DNA from: UBA932 sp031548545
GTDB taxonomy: Bacteria > Bacteroidota > Bacteroidia > Bacteroidales > UBA932
Length of the DNA stretch: 64,000 bases
NCBI GenBank assembly: GCA_031548545.1
Contig: JAVBQY010000018.1
Coordinates: 1 to 64,000 of the forward strand
Reading direction: 5' to 3'
Numbering within the stretch: the first letter of the stretch is position 1; each line of letters starts with the position of its first letter. The notes under the pieces were generated by a model. That model was not told the DNA's origin and searched no databases. It was given only the letters and a program-made list of their open reading frames with translations. Of the stretch, positions 1 through 6,896 are shown piece after piece. The translations under genes were made by a program, and so were the position numbers.

Positions 1-57
1 TCCCAGCTTATGAGGATGGATTGTATCCACCAAAATGCGCTATGGGCGAAAATCTGA
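1..57 (+). CDS. possible 3' end of a truncated upstream gene
   Basis: Frame 1 is open from the first base to a TGA at 55-57, giving only 18 codons, so no family can be named. The reason to list it is that the stop codon lies inside a hairpin followed by a T run (51-73), which is how a gene end with an intrinsic terminator would look. It would converge on the rpsF-rpsR-rplI operon. It may equally be chance. Confidence 0.3.
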   Translation, partial: SQLMRMDCIHQNALWAKI

Positions 58-73
58 GGAAATCAGATTTTTT
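51..73 (+). terminator. intrinsic terminator candidate, plus strand
   Basis: AATCTGA (51-57) pairs with TCAGATT (63-69) around a five-base loop, and the right arm runs into a T tract (68-73). The stem contains the TGA of the open frame that enters from the left edge. Confidence 0.5.
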
Positions 74-104
74 ATCAGAAAAAACGCTCCGAAACAAAAA
101 ACAA

Positions 105-140
105 AAGAGGATGTCCATTTTACTTTTTGGACACCCTCTT
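105..140 (-). terminator. terminator of the rpsF-rpsR-rplI operon
   Basis: AAGAGGATGTCC (105-116) pairs with GGACACCCTCTT (129-140), with one mismatch in twelve. On the minus strand the hairpin is followed by a T-rich run (complement of 91-104) and lies about 30 bases beyond the rplI stop. The other side is also T-rich, so it may work in both directions. Confidence 0.75.
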
Positions 141-168
141 ATTTTAGTATAATAGTGCCCGGCGAGGA

Positions 169-621
169 TTACTCAGCCACCACTTCAAATTTAATTTTGG
201 CTTTCACATCACGGTGGATCTTCACTTCCGCTTCGTAAGTACCGACTTCTTTCACATGGTCGGCGCCACCCAGAATGGTTACATTGCGGCGGTCAATTTC
301 AAAGCCTTTGGCAGCTAATGCCTCAGCAATCTGAATATTGTTTACCGAACCGAAGATCTTACCGGTAGTACTTACTTTTGCAGCCACATTCACGGTAGCT
401 CCTTCCAATTTTGCAGCCAGGGCTACAGCTTCCTCACGAATCTTCGCGTCCTTGTGGGCGCGTTGTTTCATATTTTCAGCATGCATCTTTTTAGCAGATT
501 CCGTAGCTAAAATAGCATGACCTTGAGGAATCAGGTAATTGGTGGCATAACCGTTACGCACGGTTACGATATCGTCTTTGTGCCCTAAATTGGTCACGTC
601 TTGTTTCAAGATAATTTCCAT
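169..621 (-). CDS. rplI: 50S ribosomal protein L9
   Basis: Structural protein of the large ribosomal subunit that binds 23S rRNA near the L1 stalk. The 150-residue product has the usual L9 length and the N-terminal signature (GHKDDIVTVRNGYATNYLIP, residues 14-33), followed by a charged connecting helix and a C-terminal domain. It is the last gene of rpsF-rpsR-rplI, with 17 bases between the rpsR stop and this ATG. The start is fixed by a strong Shine-Dalgarno site eight bases upstream (625-635), unusual for this phylum. Confidence 0.97.
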   Translation of the reverse strand: MEIILKQDVTNLGHKDDIVTVRNGYATNYLIPQGHAILATESAKKMHAENMKQRAHKDAKIREEAVALAAKLEGATVNVAAKVSTTGKIFGSVNNIQIAEALAAKGFEIDRRNVTILGGADHVKEVGTYEAEVKIHRDVKAKIKFEVVAE

Positions 622-624
622 TTC

Positions 625-635
625 GTGTTCTCCTT
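625..635 (-). promoter_or_regulatory. strong Shine-Dalgarno site of rplI
   Basis: The minus strand reads AAGGAGAACAC, ending three bases before the rplI ATG. The same eleven bases precede rpsR. Bacteroidota genes rarely have Shine-Dalgarno sites because the 16S rRNA tail is masked by bS21, bS18 and bS6. Confidence 0.8.
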
Positions 636-638
636 AAA

Positions 639-920
639 CTATTTAAGCAAATCGGTTACGTAGGGCAATAAGGCCAGGTGACGGGCGCGTTTCACAGATT
701 GTGACACCTTGTGTTGGAACTTCAAAGAAGTACCGGTAAGGCGGCGGGGAAGAATTTTACCCTGCTCGTTCAGGAATTTCTTCAGGAACTCAGCATCTTT
801 GTAGTCTACATATTTAATACCGGCCTTTTTGAAACGGCAGTATTTTTTCTTTTTCACATCCACTGTAGGCGGATTGAGATAACGGATTTCGTTGTTTTGG
901 GATTGTGTATTCGTACTCAT
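639..920 (-). CDS. rpsR: 30S ribosomal protein S18
   Basis: Small-subunit ribosomal protein that pairs with S6 on the platform. The 93-residue product carries the S18 core (KKKYCRFKKAGIKYVDYKD, then FLNEQGKILPRRLTGTS). The frame is open further upstream to 974, but the ATG at 920 is preferred because a strong Shine-Dalgarno site (925-935) sits eight bases before it; the longer form would overlap rpsF by 41 bases. In Bacteroidota bS18 helps hide the anti-Shine-Dalgarno end of 16S rRNA, so a strong site on its own mRNA suggests autoregulation. Confidence 0.96.
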   Translation of the reverse strand: MSTNTQSQNNEIRYLNPPTVDVKKKKYCRFKKAGIKYVDYKDAEFLKKFLNEQGKILPRRLTGTSLKFQHKVSQSVKRARHLALLPYVTDLLK

Positions 921-924
921 AATG

Positions 925-935
925 GTGTTCTCCTT
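925..935 (-). promoter_or_regulatory. strong Shine-Dalgarno site of rpsR, overlapping the rpsF stop
   Basis: The minus strand reads AAGGAGAACAC. Its first two bases belong to the rpsF stop codon (934-936). It decides the rpsR start at 920 over the longer in-frame ATG at 974. No comparable site precedes rpsF itself. Confidence 0.85.
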
Positions 936-1275
936 ACTTGTTTTCTGATTTGTTGTTACGGCGTTTTTCGGCATACTCTACGGCATGCTTGTCCATGGCA
1001 AATGTCAGGTAACGGATCACACGCTCATCACGACGGTACTGGATATCCAACTTGGCAAGGAATTCCGGATTCGCTTTGAACTGGATCAGGTTATAAAAAC
1101 CTGTAGTTTTTTTCTGGATGGGATAGGCCAGCTTCTTCAAACCCCAATTTTCTTCGTGCACAATTTCACCACCGTTTTCGGTAATGAAGTCACGATACTT
1201 TTTTACCGCTTCCTTTATCTGGCTGTCAGATAAAACGGGAGTTGCAATGAAAACGGTTTCGTAATTTTTCAACAT
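934..1275 (-). CDS. rpsF: 30S ribosomal protein S6
   Basis: Small-subunit ribosomal protein that binds S18 and the central domain of 16S rRNA. The 113-residue product starts MLKNYETVFIATPVLSD and contains the S6 core (GLKKLAYPIQKKTTGFYNLI and RRDERVIRYLTFAMDKHA). It is the first gene of the operon. The leader has a TACCTTTG -7 box (1317-1324) and no Shine-Dalgarno site, in contrast to the two genes downstream. Confidence 0.97.
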   Translation of the reverse strand: MLKNYETVFIATPVLSDSQIKEAVKKYRDFITENGGEIVHEENWGLKKLAYPIQKKTTGFYNLIQFKANPEFLAKLDIQYRRDERVIRYLTFAMDKHAVEYAEKRRNNKSENK

Positions 1276-1316
1276 GACTCTGTTTATTAGTGATTAATTA
1301 AATTTAAAAAGGGCTG

Positions 1317-1324
1317 CAAAGGTA
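1317..1324 (-). promoter_or_regulatory. -7 promoter box of the rpsF operon
   Basis: The minus strand reads TACCTTTG, an exact match to the Bacteroidota TAnnTTTG box, about 40 bases before the rpsF start. No good -33 TTTG is at the usual distance. Confidence 0.6.
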
Positions 1325-1333
1325 AGCAAAATA

Positions 1334-1368
1334 AATGAATAATGAATAATGAATAACGAATAATGAAT
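1334..1368. repeat. heptamer tandem repeat, five units
   Basis: Five head-to-tail copies of AATGAAT (one reads AACGAAT) lie just upstream of the rpsF promoter box. The unit is closely related to the array at 17327-17403. Confidence 0.85.
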
Positions 1369-1459
1369 AATAAAATTCAATTCATAAATAAAAAACATTG
1401 ATTATAAGTAAATTAGATCAAATTAATATTGATTTGACATTCAATTAACAAATTGTAGC

Positions 1460-1467
1460 TAATTTTG
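1460..1467 (+). promoter_or_regulatory. -7 promoter box of the phosphate transport pair
   Basis: TAATTTTG matches TAnnTTTG, 20 bases before the ATG at 1488. A TTTG at 1433-1436 is four bases further away than the usual 19-base spacer, so the -33 element is doubtful. Confidence 0.5.
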
Positions 1468-1487
1468 TCGAATCAGTTGAAATTTTT

Positions 1488-2138
1488 ATGAAAATAGACA
1501 CCTTCCTCCAACTATTTATTGTAAAAGAACGCAAATTCTTTCCATTGTTTAAACAACAAGGTGAACACTTGCTGGCCGCAGCAAAATTATTGGCTGAAAT
1601 GCTGCGCGAGACCAATGAAGAAAAGCAAAAACTACTATACCGGGAAATCAAGATAGTAGAACACAAAGGAGACGAAGTGGCAGCCACTATTTACAATGAA
1701 CTGAATAAAAGCTTCGTAACCCCATTCGACCGGGAAGACATCCAGTTACTCACCTCCCGCGTGGACTCTTTCATCGACCTGATCAACGATACGGGCAAAC
1801 GGGTGGTGATGTACCAACCCTGCCCCATCACCCCCCACATGGTCACCATGTCCGATTTTGTAGTAGAAGACTCCAAACTGCTTCATGGTATACTGTCGAC
1901 ACTGGAATCAATTAAAAAGAATACGGAAGCCGTATTGGAAGACTGCAAACGCATTAAAGTCATTGAACATGAATGTGACGACCTGTATGAGCTCTCGACC
2001 GTAGACCTGTTCAGCCATGTCGACAATCCGGTCATGCTCATGAAACAACGGGAAATCGTAATGACCCTGGAAGAAATTACCGACAGGGCGCAAGACGTAG
2101 CCAACATTATGCGCCGTATTATTGTAAAATTCGCTTAA
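1488..2138 (+). CDS. DUF47 family PiT accessory protein
   Basis: A 216-residue, largely helical protein of the DUF47 (PhoU-like) family, thought to regulate or assist the neighbouring PiT permease. Recognisable stretches are the N-terminal FFPLFKQQGEHLLAAAKLL, IKIVEHKGDEVAATIYNELN with acidic residues of PhoU type, and TPFDREDIQLLTSRVDSFID. A second charged helix (RIKVIEHECDDLYELSTVDL) follows. The permease starts 12 bases after the stop, the standard arrangement for this pair. No signal peptide or membrane segment is seen. Confidence 0.92.
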   Translation: MKIDTFLQLFIVKERKFFPLFKQQGEHLLAAAKLLAEMLRETNEEKQKLLYREIKIVEHKGDEVAATIYNELNKSFVTPFDREDIQLLTSRVDSFIDLINDTGKRVVMYQPCPITPHMVTMSDFVVEDSKLLHGILSTLESIKKNTEAVLEDCKRIKVIEHECDDLYELSTVDLFSHVDNPVMLMKQREIVMTLEEITDRAQDVANIMRRIIVKFA

Positions 2139-2150
2139 TCCGAACGCTTT

Positions 2151-3146
2151 ATGCTAACCCTTGTAATCATCGGCATCGTTATTGCATTGGCGTTCGACTT
2201 CCTGAACGGTATGAATGATGCGGCCAACTCCATTGCCACTATTGTAGCCACCAGGGTATTAAGCCCCACAGCAGCCGTAGTATGGGCTGCTTTCTGGAAC
2301 TTCGCCGCTGTTGCCATCTTCAGCGTGTCGGTAGCCAATACGGTAGGAAAAGGCATTGTAAATCCGGACCTCATTGATGTTTACATGATACTATCCGCCT
2401 TGATCGGAAGTGTGGTATGGGTATACTTCTGTTCCATGAAAGGATTGCCCATCAGCGTATCACACGCCCTGATCGGAGGCCTGGTCGGCGCCGCCCTCTT
2501 CATACATGGCCCCAGCGCACTGGTATGGAGCGGTATCGGAAAGATCGCCCTGTTTATTATATTATCCCCCATTATCGGACTTGTATTAGGCTTCGCAATG
2601 ATGTGCCTGGTCATGCTTGTCTTTAAACGCACCAACCCTTTTAAAGCCGAAAAATTATTTCACGGCATGCAGTTGCTGTCTTCTGCTATTTTCAGCCTGG
2701 GACACGGCGGCAACGACGCACAAAAAACCATGGGTATCATTGCTATATTATTATATAGCGGAGGCTTTCTGGGCGCAGAGTTCTATGTCCCCACCTGGGT
2801 GATCTTTGCCTGCTACACAGCTATTGCCCTGGGCACGCTTATTGGCGGCCAGAAAGTAATCAAAACACTGGGCGACGGACTGGCCAGCATTAAACCCGTA
2901 CAGGGTTTTTGCGCCGAAACGGCCGGAGCGCTTACACTCATGGGCACAGCCATAAGCGGCATTCCCGTAAGTACGACCCACACCATTACCGGCTCTATCA
3001 TCGGCGTCGGCATCACCAAAGGTTTTTCCTCCGTACGTTGGGCCACCGCGGCCAATATTGTTGCCGCCTGGGTTTTCACCATTCCCGCTTCCCTGCTTAT
3101 CTCCGGAACCATCTGCTGGATAATAAGGATGTTTGTGGCAGCTTAG
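2151..3146 (+). CDS. pit: PiT family inorganic phosphate transporter
   Basis: Inner-membrane low-affinity phosphate permease driven by a cation gradient. The 331-residue product is hydrophobic throughout and shows the two signature repeats of the PHO4/PiT family: FDFLNGMNDAANSIAT near residues 15-30 and SLGHGGNDAQKTMGI near 182-196. Length is typical of the short prokaryotic members. It is paired with the DUF47 gene upstream and probably shares its promoter. Substrate specificity beyond the family cannot be read from the sequence. Confidence 0.94.
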   Translation: MLTLVIIGIVIALAFDFLNGMNDAANSIATIVATRVLSPTAAVVWAAFWNFAAVAIFSVSVANTVGKGIVNPDLIDVYMILSALIGSVVWVYFCSMKGLPISVSHALIGGLVGAALFIHGPSALVWSGIGKIALFIILSPIIGLVLGFAMMCLVMLVFKRTNPFKAEKLFHGMQLLSSAIFSLGHGGNDAQKTMGIIAILLYSGGFLGAEFYVPTWVIFACYTAIALGTLIGGQKVIKTLGDGLASIKPVQGFCAETAGALTLMGTAISGIPVSTTHTITGSIIGVGITKGFSSVRWATAANIVAAWVFTIPASLLISGTICWIIRMFVAA

Positions 3147-3184
3147 TAAAACAGGGAAACAACCACCTTATAGCCCTGTATCAT

Positions 3185-3213
3185 GCGGTTTCTCGGCACA
3201 TGAGCAAAACCGC
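3185..3213 (+). other. hairpin downstream of pit
   Basis: GCGGTTT (3185-3191) pairs with AAACCGC (3207-3213), and CTC/GAG pair inside. A weaker pair, ACAGGG (3151-3156) with CCCTGT (3174-3179), precedes it. There is no T run, so this is not a classical intrinsic terminator; it may protect the 3' end of the pit mRNA. The rest of the 3147-3400 gap is AT-rich non-coding sequence. Confidence 0.4.
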
Positions 3214-3321
3214 CACAAATTCCATCCTCAACACTCAATTTCACCTCCGCTACTTTTTTTGCACTGCAATTGCATTTATTTGCAACAAAAAACAGCTTCA
3301 GGTGTTAATTTTATACCACAG

Positions 3322-3387
3322 GTTTAAAATTCAACGCAAATATACACCATAAGTTTATATTTTACAACTTTTGGTTTATATTTTTAC
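3322..3387 (+). promoter_or_regulatory. three operator-like direct repeats before the XRE gene
   Basis: GTTTATATTTTAC (3353-3365) and GTTTATATTTTTAC (3374-3387) are near-identical and begin 21 bases apart, two helical turns. A weaker copy, GTTTAAAATTCAAC, begins at 3322, 31 bases (three turns) before the first. All three lie on the same DNA face in front of a helix-turn-helix gene, as autoregulatory sites often do. Confidence 0.45.
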
Positions 3388-3400
3388 TCTCTTTATGAGA

Positions 3401-3408
3401 TATTTTTG
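3401..3408 (+). promoter_or_regulatory. -7 promoter box of the XRE gene
   Basis: TATTTTTG matches TAnnTTTG and ends four bases before the first ATG (3413). If used, the transcript would be almost leaderless. Confidence 0.45.
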
Positions 3409-3412
3409 CAGC

Positions 3413-3817
3413 ATGATGAATTTAGACAAACTCGGAAATAGAATCAGGCTGCTGAGGATAGAGCGGAAATTAACTCAGGAGAACATCGCCACGGAATTGG
3501 GCATCTCCGTAACCGCCTACTCCAAGATTGAACGGGGACTCACCAAACTATCGATTCCAAGGTTGGAAAGCATAGCCCGGGTTCTCGGCATCAGCGCCAT
3601 AAAAATCATGGATACGGAATATGCCGGCAACAACTACCAAAACGACGGCAAAAGTCCGGTAGCGAGAGATTCCGGCATACGCTCCTATGGTGAGTACGAC
3701 CTGGTATCTTTGGTCCAACGCATCCAGCAACAGGACAAAGAGATCGAACGCATGCATAAAGCCATTGCAGACAAGGAAGAAATTATCAGCCTGCTTAAAG
3801 AAAAGCTCAAGGACTAA
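3413..3817 (+). CDS. XRE-family helix-turn-helix regulator with C-terminal coiled coil
   Basis: DNA-binding regulator of 134 residues. Residues 3-60 form an HTH_3/Cro-type domain (GNRIRLLRIERKLTQENIA, then ISVTAYSKIERGLTKLSIPR with the recognition helix). A short linker leads to a coiled-coil-like C-terminus (about 95-134, rich in Q, E and K heptads), probably for dimerisation. Two adjacent ATGs (3413, 3416) are possible starts; an earlier TTG at 3371 would add a poor N-terminus encoded by the promoter region. It stands alone between pit and the convergent pgi. Its targets are unknown, but the repeats just upstream suggest that it regulates itself. Confidence 0.85.
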   Translation: MMNLDKLGNRIRLLRIERKLTQENIATELGISVTAYSKIERGLTKLSIPRLESIARVLGISAIKIMDTEYAGNNYQNDGKSPVARDSGIRSYGEYDLVSLVQRIQQQDKEIERMHKAIADKEEIISLLKEKLKD

Positions 3818-3825
3818 GCTTAGAC

Positions 3826-3862
3826 AAAAAAAAACAGGGGTAGCTCCGTTTGAAGCACCCCC
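3826..3862 (-). terminator. intrinsic terminator of rpe-pgi
   Basis: On the minus strand a stem of GGGGTGCT against AGCTACCCC (one bulged base) is followed by CTG and nine T residues (complement of 3826-3834). It starts about 20 bases beyond the pgi stop and lies between convergent pgi and the XRE gene. Confidence 0.8.
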
Positions 3863-3884
3863 GTTCCCAATCAATGGTATGCGG

Positions 3885-5222
3885 TTATAGCCGTTTCCGC
3901 AATGCGTCTCCCTGTTGTTCAAAGCCGGGCTTATTCAACAAGGCGAACATATTTTTCTTATAGGCCTCTACCCCCGGCTGATCAAAGGGATTTACCCCCA
4001 ACATATAGCCACTTACCCCACAGGCTTTTTCAAAGAAATACAACAAGGCTCCGAGGTTGTACTCATTAATAGCCGGTATCTCAATATGAATATTAGGAAC
4101 ACCACCGTCTACATGGGCGAGGAGGGTTCCTAATTCCGCCATTTTATTACATTCTCCTATCCGTTTTCCGGAAAGGAAATTCAGTTGGTCTAAATTCTGT
4201 GGGTCATTCGGAATAGTCAACGTGTGCTTTTCACTCTTCACGCTCAATACCGTCTCAAACAAGCTGCGTTCACCTTCCTGCAGATATTGGCCCATGGAGT
4301 GCAGGTCCGATGTAAAGTCCACACCGGCCGGGAAAATACCTTTGTTTTCCTTTCCCTCACTTTCACCGTAAAGTTGTTTCCACCATTCGGTAACATAGTG
4401 CAATTTGGGATTATAGTTTACCAGGACTTCAATTTTCTTTCCCTGATGATACAGCGCATTACGTACGGCGGCATATTGCACCGCCGGATTGGCCGTATCT
4501 TTCCGCGCCGTAGTCACCTCCATGTCCGCGGCGCCTTTGACCAGGGCCTCTATATCAAAGCCGGCTACGGCAATGGGCAACAAGCCTACCGGAGTCAGTA
4601 CCGAGAAACGGCCGCCTACATCATCCGGAATAATAAAAGTAGTATAGCCTTCTTGTGTGGCCAGCGTGCGCAAAGCGCCGCGCGAGGCATCGGTTACCGC
4701 GACAATACGGTCTTTGGCGCCCGCCTTGCCGTACTTTTCTTCAAAATGTTGTTTGATCAGGCGGAAGGCGATGGCTGGTTCGGTAGTGGTTCCGGATTTT
4801 GAAATCACAATACATGCGGCCGATCTTTCACGCAAAACCTCCAGCAGTTCGGCATGATAGTCTTCTCCTATGTTCTGCCCTGCAAACACCACGACAGGGT
4901 GATTGCGCTCAGGCAACAAGGTGGAGAAACTATGGGATAAAGCATCCAATACGGCTTTAGCGCCCAGATAAGAGCCTCCGATACCGATTACCACCACCAC
5001 GTCTACTCCCTTGGAAAGTTTGGCGGCAGCCGCTTTAATGTCGGCCAGCTCCGCCGGTTGTATAGAGGAGGGAAGATTGATCCATCCCAGAAAATCATTG
5101 CCCTTTCCTCCACGCCCCTCCAGTTCCGACAAAGCGTTCAGCGCCTTGTCTTCCCAGCCGGATAATTCTTTTTCATTTACAAACGAAGAGGTCGATTTCA
5201 AATTTACGGTTACTGTATTCAT
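3885..5222 (-). CDS. pgi: glucose-6-phosphate isomerase
   Basis: Cytosolic glycolytic/gluconeogenic enzyme interconverting glucose 6-phosphate and fructose 6-phosphate. The 445-residue product is the short bacterial form. It shows the SIS-domain phosphate loop (VVVIGIGGSYLGAKAVLDAL), the sugar-binding SKSGTTTEPAIAFR segment and the family signature DDVGGRFSVLTPVGLLPIA. KENKGIFPAGVDFTSDLHS carries later active-site positions. It lies 37 bases downstream of rpe on the same strand and is followed by a clear terminator, so rpe-pgi is probably a two-gene operon of central sugar metabolism. Confidence 0.96.
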   Translation of the reverse strand: MNTVTVNLKSTSSFVNEKELSGWEDKALNALSELEGRGGKGNDFLGWINLPSSIQPAELADIKAAAAKLSKGVDVVVVIGIGGSYLGAKAVLDALSHSFSTLLPERNHPVVVFAGQNIGEDYHAELLEVLRERSAACIVISKSGTTTEPAIAFRLIKQHFEEKYGKAGAKDRIVAVTDASRGALRTLATQEGYTTFIIPDDVGGRFSVLTPVGLLPIAVAGFDIEALVKGAADMEVTTARKDTANPAVQYAAVRNALYHQGKKIEVLVNYNPKLHYVTEWWKQLYGESEGKENKGIFPAGVDFTSDLHSMGQYLQEGERSLFETVLSVKSEKHTLTIPNDPQNLDQLNFLSGKRIGECNKMAELGTLLAHVDGGVPNIHIEIPAINEYNLGALLYFFEKACGVSGYMLGVNPFDQPGVEAYKKNMFALLNKPGFEQQGDALRKRL

Positions 5223-5259
5223 ACTTATTAAGATTAGTCGGGCGCTTTTCAGCCTCCAT

Positions 5260-5913
5260 TTAATTAATTCCTTTGATTTGTTTTATAGCCTGCCGCGGAT
5301 CCGGAGCGCCGAATACGGCGTAACCGGCCACCAGGACATCCGCTCCCGCCGCATAAAGCCGGCCGGCATTCTGCGTATTCACCCCGCCGTCAACCTCTAT
5401 CAGGGTATCAAGGCCTTTGTGCATAATCATTTCTTTCAGACGGGCCACCTTCTCATAGGTATGTTCTATAAAGGCCTGTCCGCCAAAACCCGGATTTACA
5501 GCCATCAGCAACACAAAATCCGCCTCCTGTACAATATCCTCCAGCAATGCCACCGGCGTATGCGGGTTTAAGACAACCCCGGCTTTCACATCCCGTTTGC
5601 GGATCTGTTGCAGGGTACGGTGCAAGTGGGTAGAGGCTTCGTAATGCACAGACAGGTATTGGGCGCCAGCCTCTGCAAAAGCATCAATATAACGATCGGG
5701 ATCCACAATCATCAGATGAACATCCAAGGGTTTGGCGGCTTTGGCGGCAATTGATTTTACCACCGGAAAGCCGTAAGAGATATTAGGCACAAAAAGACCA
5801 TCCATAATATCCAGGTGAAACCAATCGGCGGCACTGTCGTTCACCATAGCCACATCCGTATCCAAGGCACCGAAGTTGGCCGATAGCATGGATACCGAGA
5901 TTAATTTTTTCAT
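5260..5913 (-). CDS. rpe: ribulose-phosphate 3-epimerase
   Basis: Pentose phosphate enzyme interconverting ribulose 5-phosphate and xylulose 5-phosphate. The 217-residue TIM-barrel product begins MKKLISVSMLSANFGALD and has the metal-binding HLDIMDGLFVPNISYG, DVHLMIVDPDRYI, MAVNPGFGGQAF and IEVDGGVN motifs. The frame extends upstream to 6021, but that would read through the divergent promoter region; ATG at 5913 (or the adjacent one at 5916) aligns with family starts. It is the first gene of rpe-pgi. Confidence 0.95.
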   Translation of the reverse strand: MKKLISVSMLSANFGALDTDVAMVNDSAADWFHLDIMDGLFVPNISYGFPVVKSIAAKAAKPLDVHLMIVDPDRYIDAFAEAGAQYLSVHYEASTHLHRTLQQIRKRDVKAGVVLNPHTPVALLEDIVQEADFVLLMAVNPGFGGQAFIEHTYEKVARLKEMIMHKGLDTLIEVDGGVNTQNAGRLYAAGADVLVAGYAVFGAPDPRQAIKQIKGIN

Positions 5914-5933
5914 CATAGTAATCTTGTAATTCA

Positions 5934-5941
5934 CAAAGGTA
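5934..5941 (-). promoter_or_regulatory. -7 promoter box of rpe-pgi
   Basis: The minus strand reads TACCTTTG, 20 bases before the rpe start. It lies 13 bases from the divergent box of the glycosyltransferase gene, so the two promoters share the same short region. Confidence 0.6.
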
Positions 5942-5954
5942 GTTATTTTTTTCG

Positions 5955-5962
5955 TATTTTTG
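5955..5962 (+). promoter_or_regulatory. -7 promoter box of the glycosyltransferase gene
   Basis: TATTTTTG matches TAnnTTTG, 19 bases before the ATG at 5982. No clear -33 element is seen. Confidence 0.5.
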
Positions 5963-5981
5963 CCATCATTAAAAACAAGAT

Positions 5982-6896
5982 ATGCCGGAAGCAGCGCTAC
6001 ATACAAGAACAGAAGAGCCATTGGTATCTATTGCCTTATGTACCTATAACGGAGAACAATACCTGTGCGAACAGCTGGACTCCCTGATCGGGCAAAGCTA
6101 CCCCCGGCTTGAGATCATTGCCATAGACGACAATTCCTACGACAACACAGTGGCTATTCTGAAAACATATGCCGGGCGTTATCCTTTCATACATATACAT
6201 GAGAATCAAGAAAATATAGGACCCGTATTAAATTTTGAAAAGGCCTTATCCTACTGCTCAGGAGAATATATTGCCATATCCGACCAGGATGACATCTGGG
6301 CTCCGGACAAGATCCGCACCCTGGTAGATGCCATCGGTGACCACCTCCTGGTATATGCGGTGTCGGAACTGGTGGATGAATCCGGCGCAACACTGCATAG
6401 AACTTCTATTGACAAGAAGCGGCTTTATCGCGGCGATGACCTGCGCACCGCACTGATGATCAGTTTCACCTGGGGGCATAACATTTTATTCCACCGGAAA
6501 CTGGTCCAACTGGCCCTTTCACCGGAAGGACATACCGATTATGATTGGAAACTGGGGCTTGCAGCCCTGAACTATGGCCGCTTAACTTATGTAAACCGGA
6601 TACTGGTCAAGCACAGGATGCACCAACACAATGTCACCCTTACCAGCGACAACCGGATCGGAATAAAAGGCCGGCTGCAAACATTACACGCCAGGTTGCA
6701 ATTCGTACTTGGTTTTAAAGAGGTGCGGCACCGGGTGCTTATAGAAAAATTATACCGGCTAAGCAATCCCAACGGAAATTGGCACCACCGCTGGAAACTG
6801 GCCATAGTATTATTTGTCCACCGGAAGAGCCTGTATTTTATTTCCGCAAAAAGCGATCTATCCACCCTTAACAGTATACGCCTTTATCTTTTTTAA
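5982..6896 (+). CDS. family 2 glycosyltransferase (rhamnosyltransferase-like)
   Basis: Probable cytoplasmic or membrane-associated sugar transferase for surface polysaccharide. The 304-residue product has a GT-A fold N-terminus (VSIALCTYNGEQYLCEQLDS, residues 15-34; IIAIDDNSYDNTV) and the nucleotide/metal motif AISDQDDIWAP near residue 98, a form common in rhamnosyl- and related transferases. GHNILFHRKL follows. No obvious membrane helix is seen. Its end overlaps the convergent gene by 29 bases (6868-6896). The actual donor and acceptor cannot be told. Confidence 0.85.
   Translation: MPEAALHTRTEEPLVSIALCTYNGEQYLCEQLDSLIGQSYPRLEIIAIDDNSYDNTVAILKTYAGRYPFIHIHENQENIGPVLNFEKALSYCSGEYIAISDQDDIWAPDKIRTLVDAIGDHLLVYAVSELVDESGATLHRTSIDKKRLYRGDDLRTALMISFTWGHNILFHRKLVQLALSPEGHTDYDWKLGLAALNYGRLTYVNRILVKHRMHQHNVTLTSDNRIGIKGRLQTLHARLQFVLGFKEVRHRVLIEKLYRLSNPNGNWHHRWKLAIVLFVHRKSLYFISAKSDLSTLNSIRLYLF

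Noticed and set aside
6868..6896. frameshift between the two convergent glycosyltransferase genes
   Set aside because: Both genes have complete family-like ends; the 29-base tail-to-tail overlap is simply compact packing.
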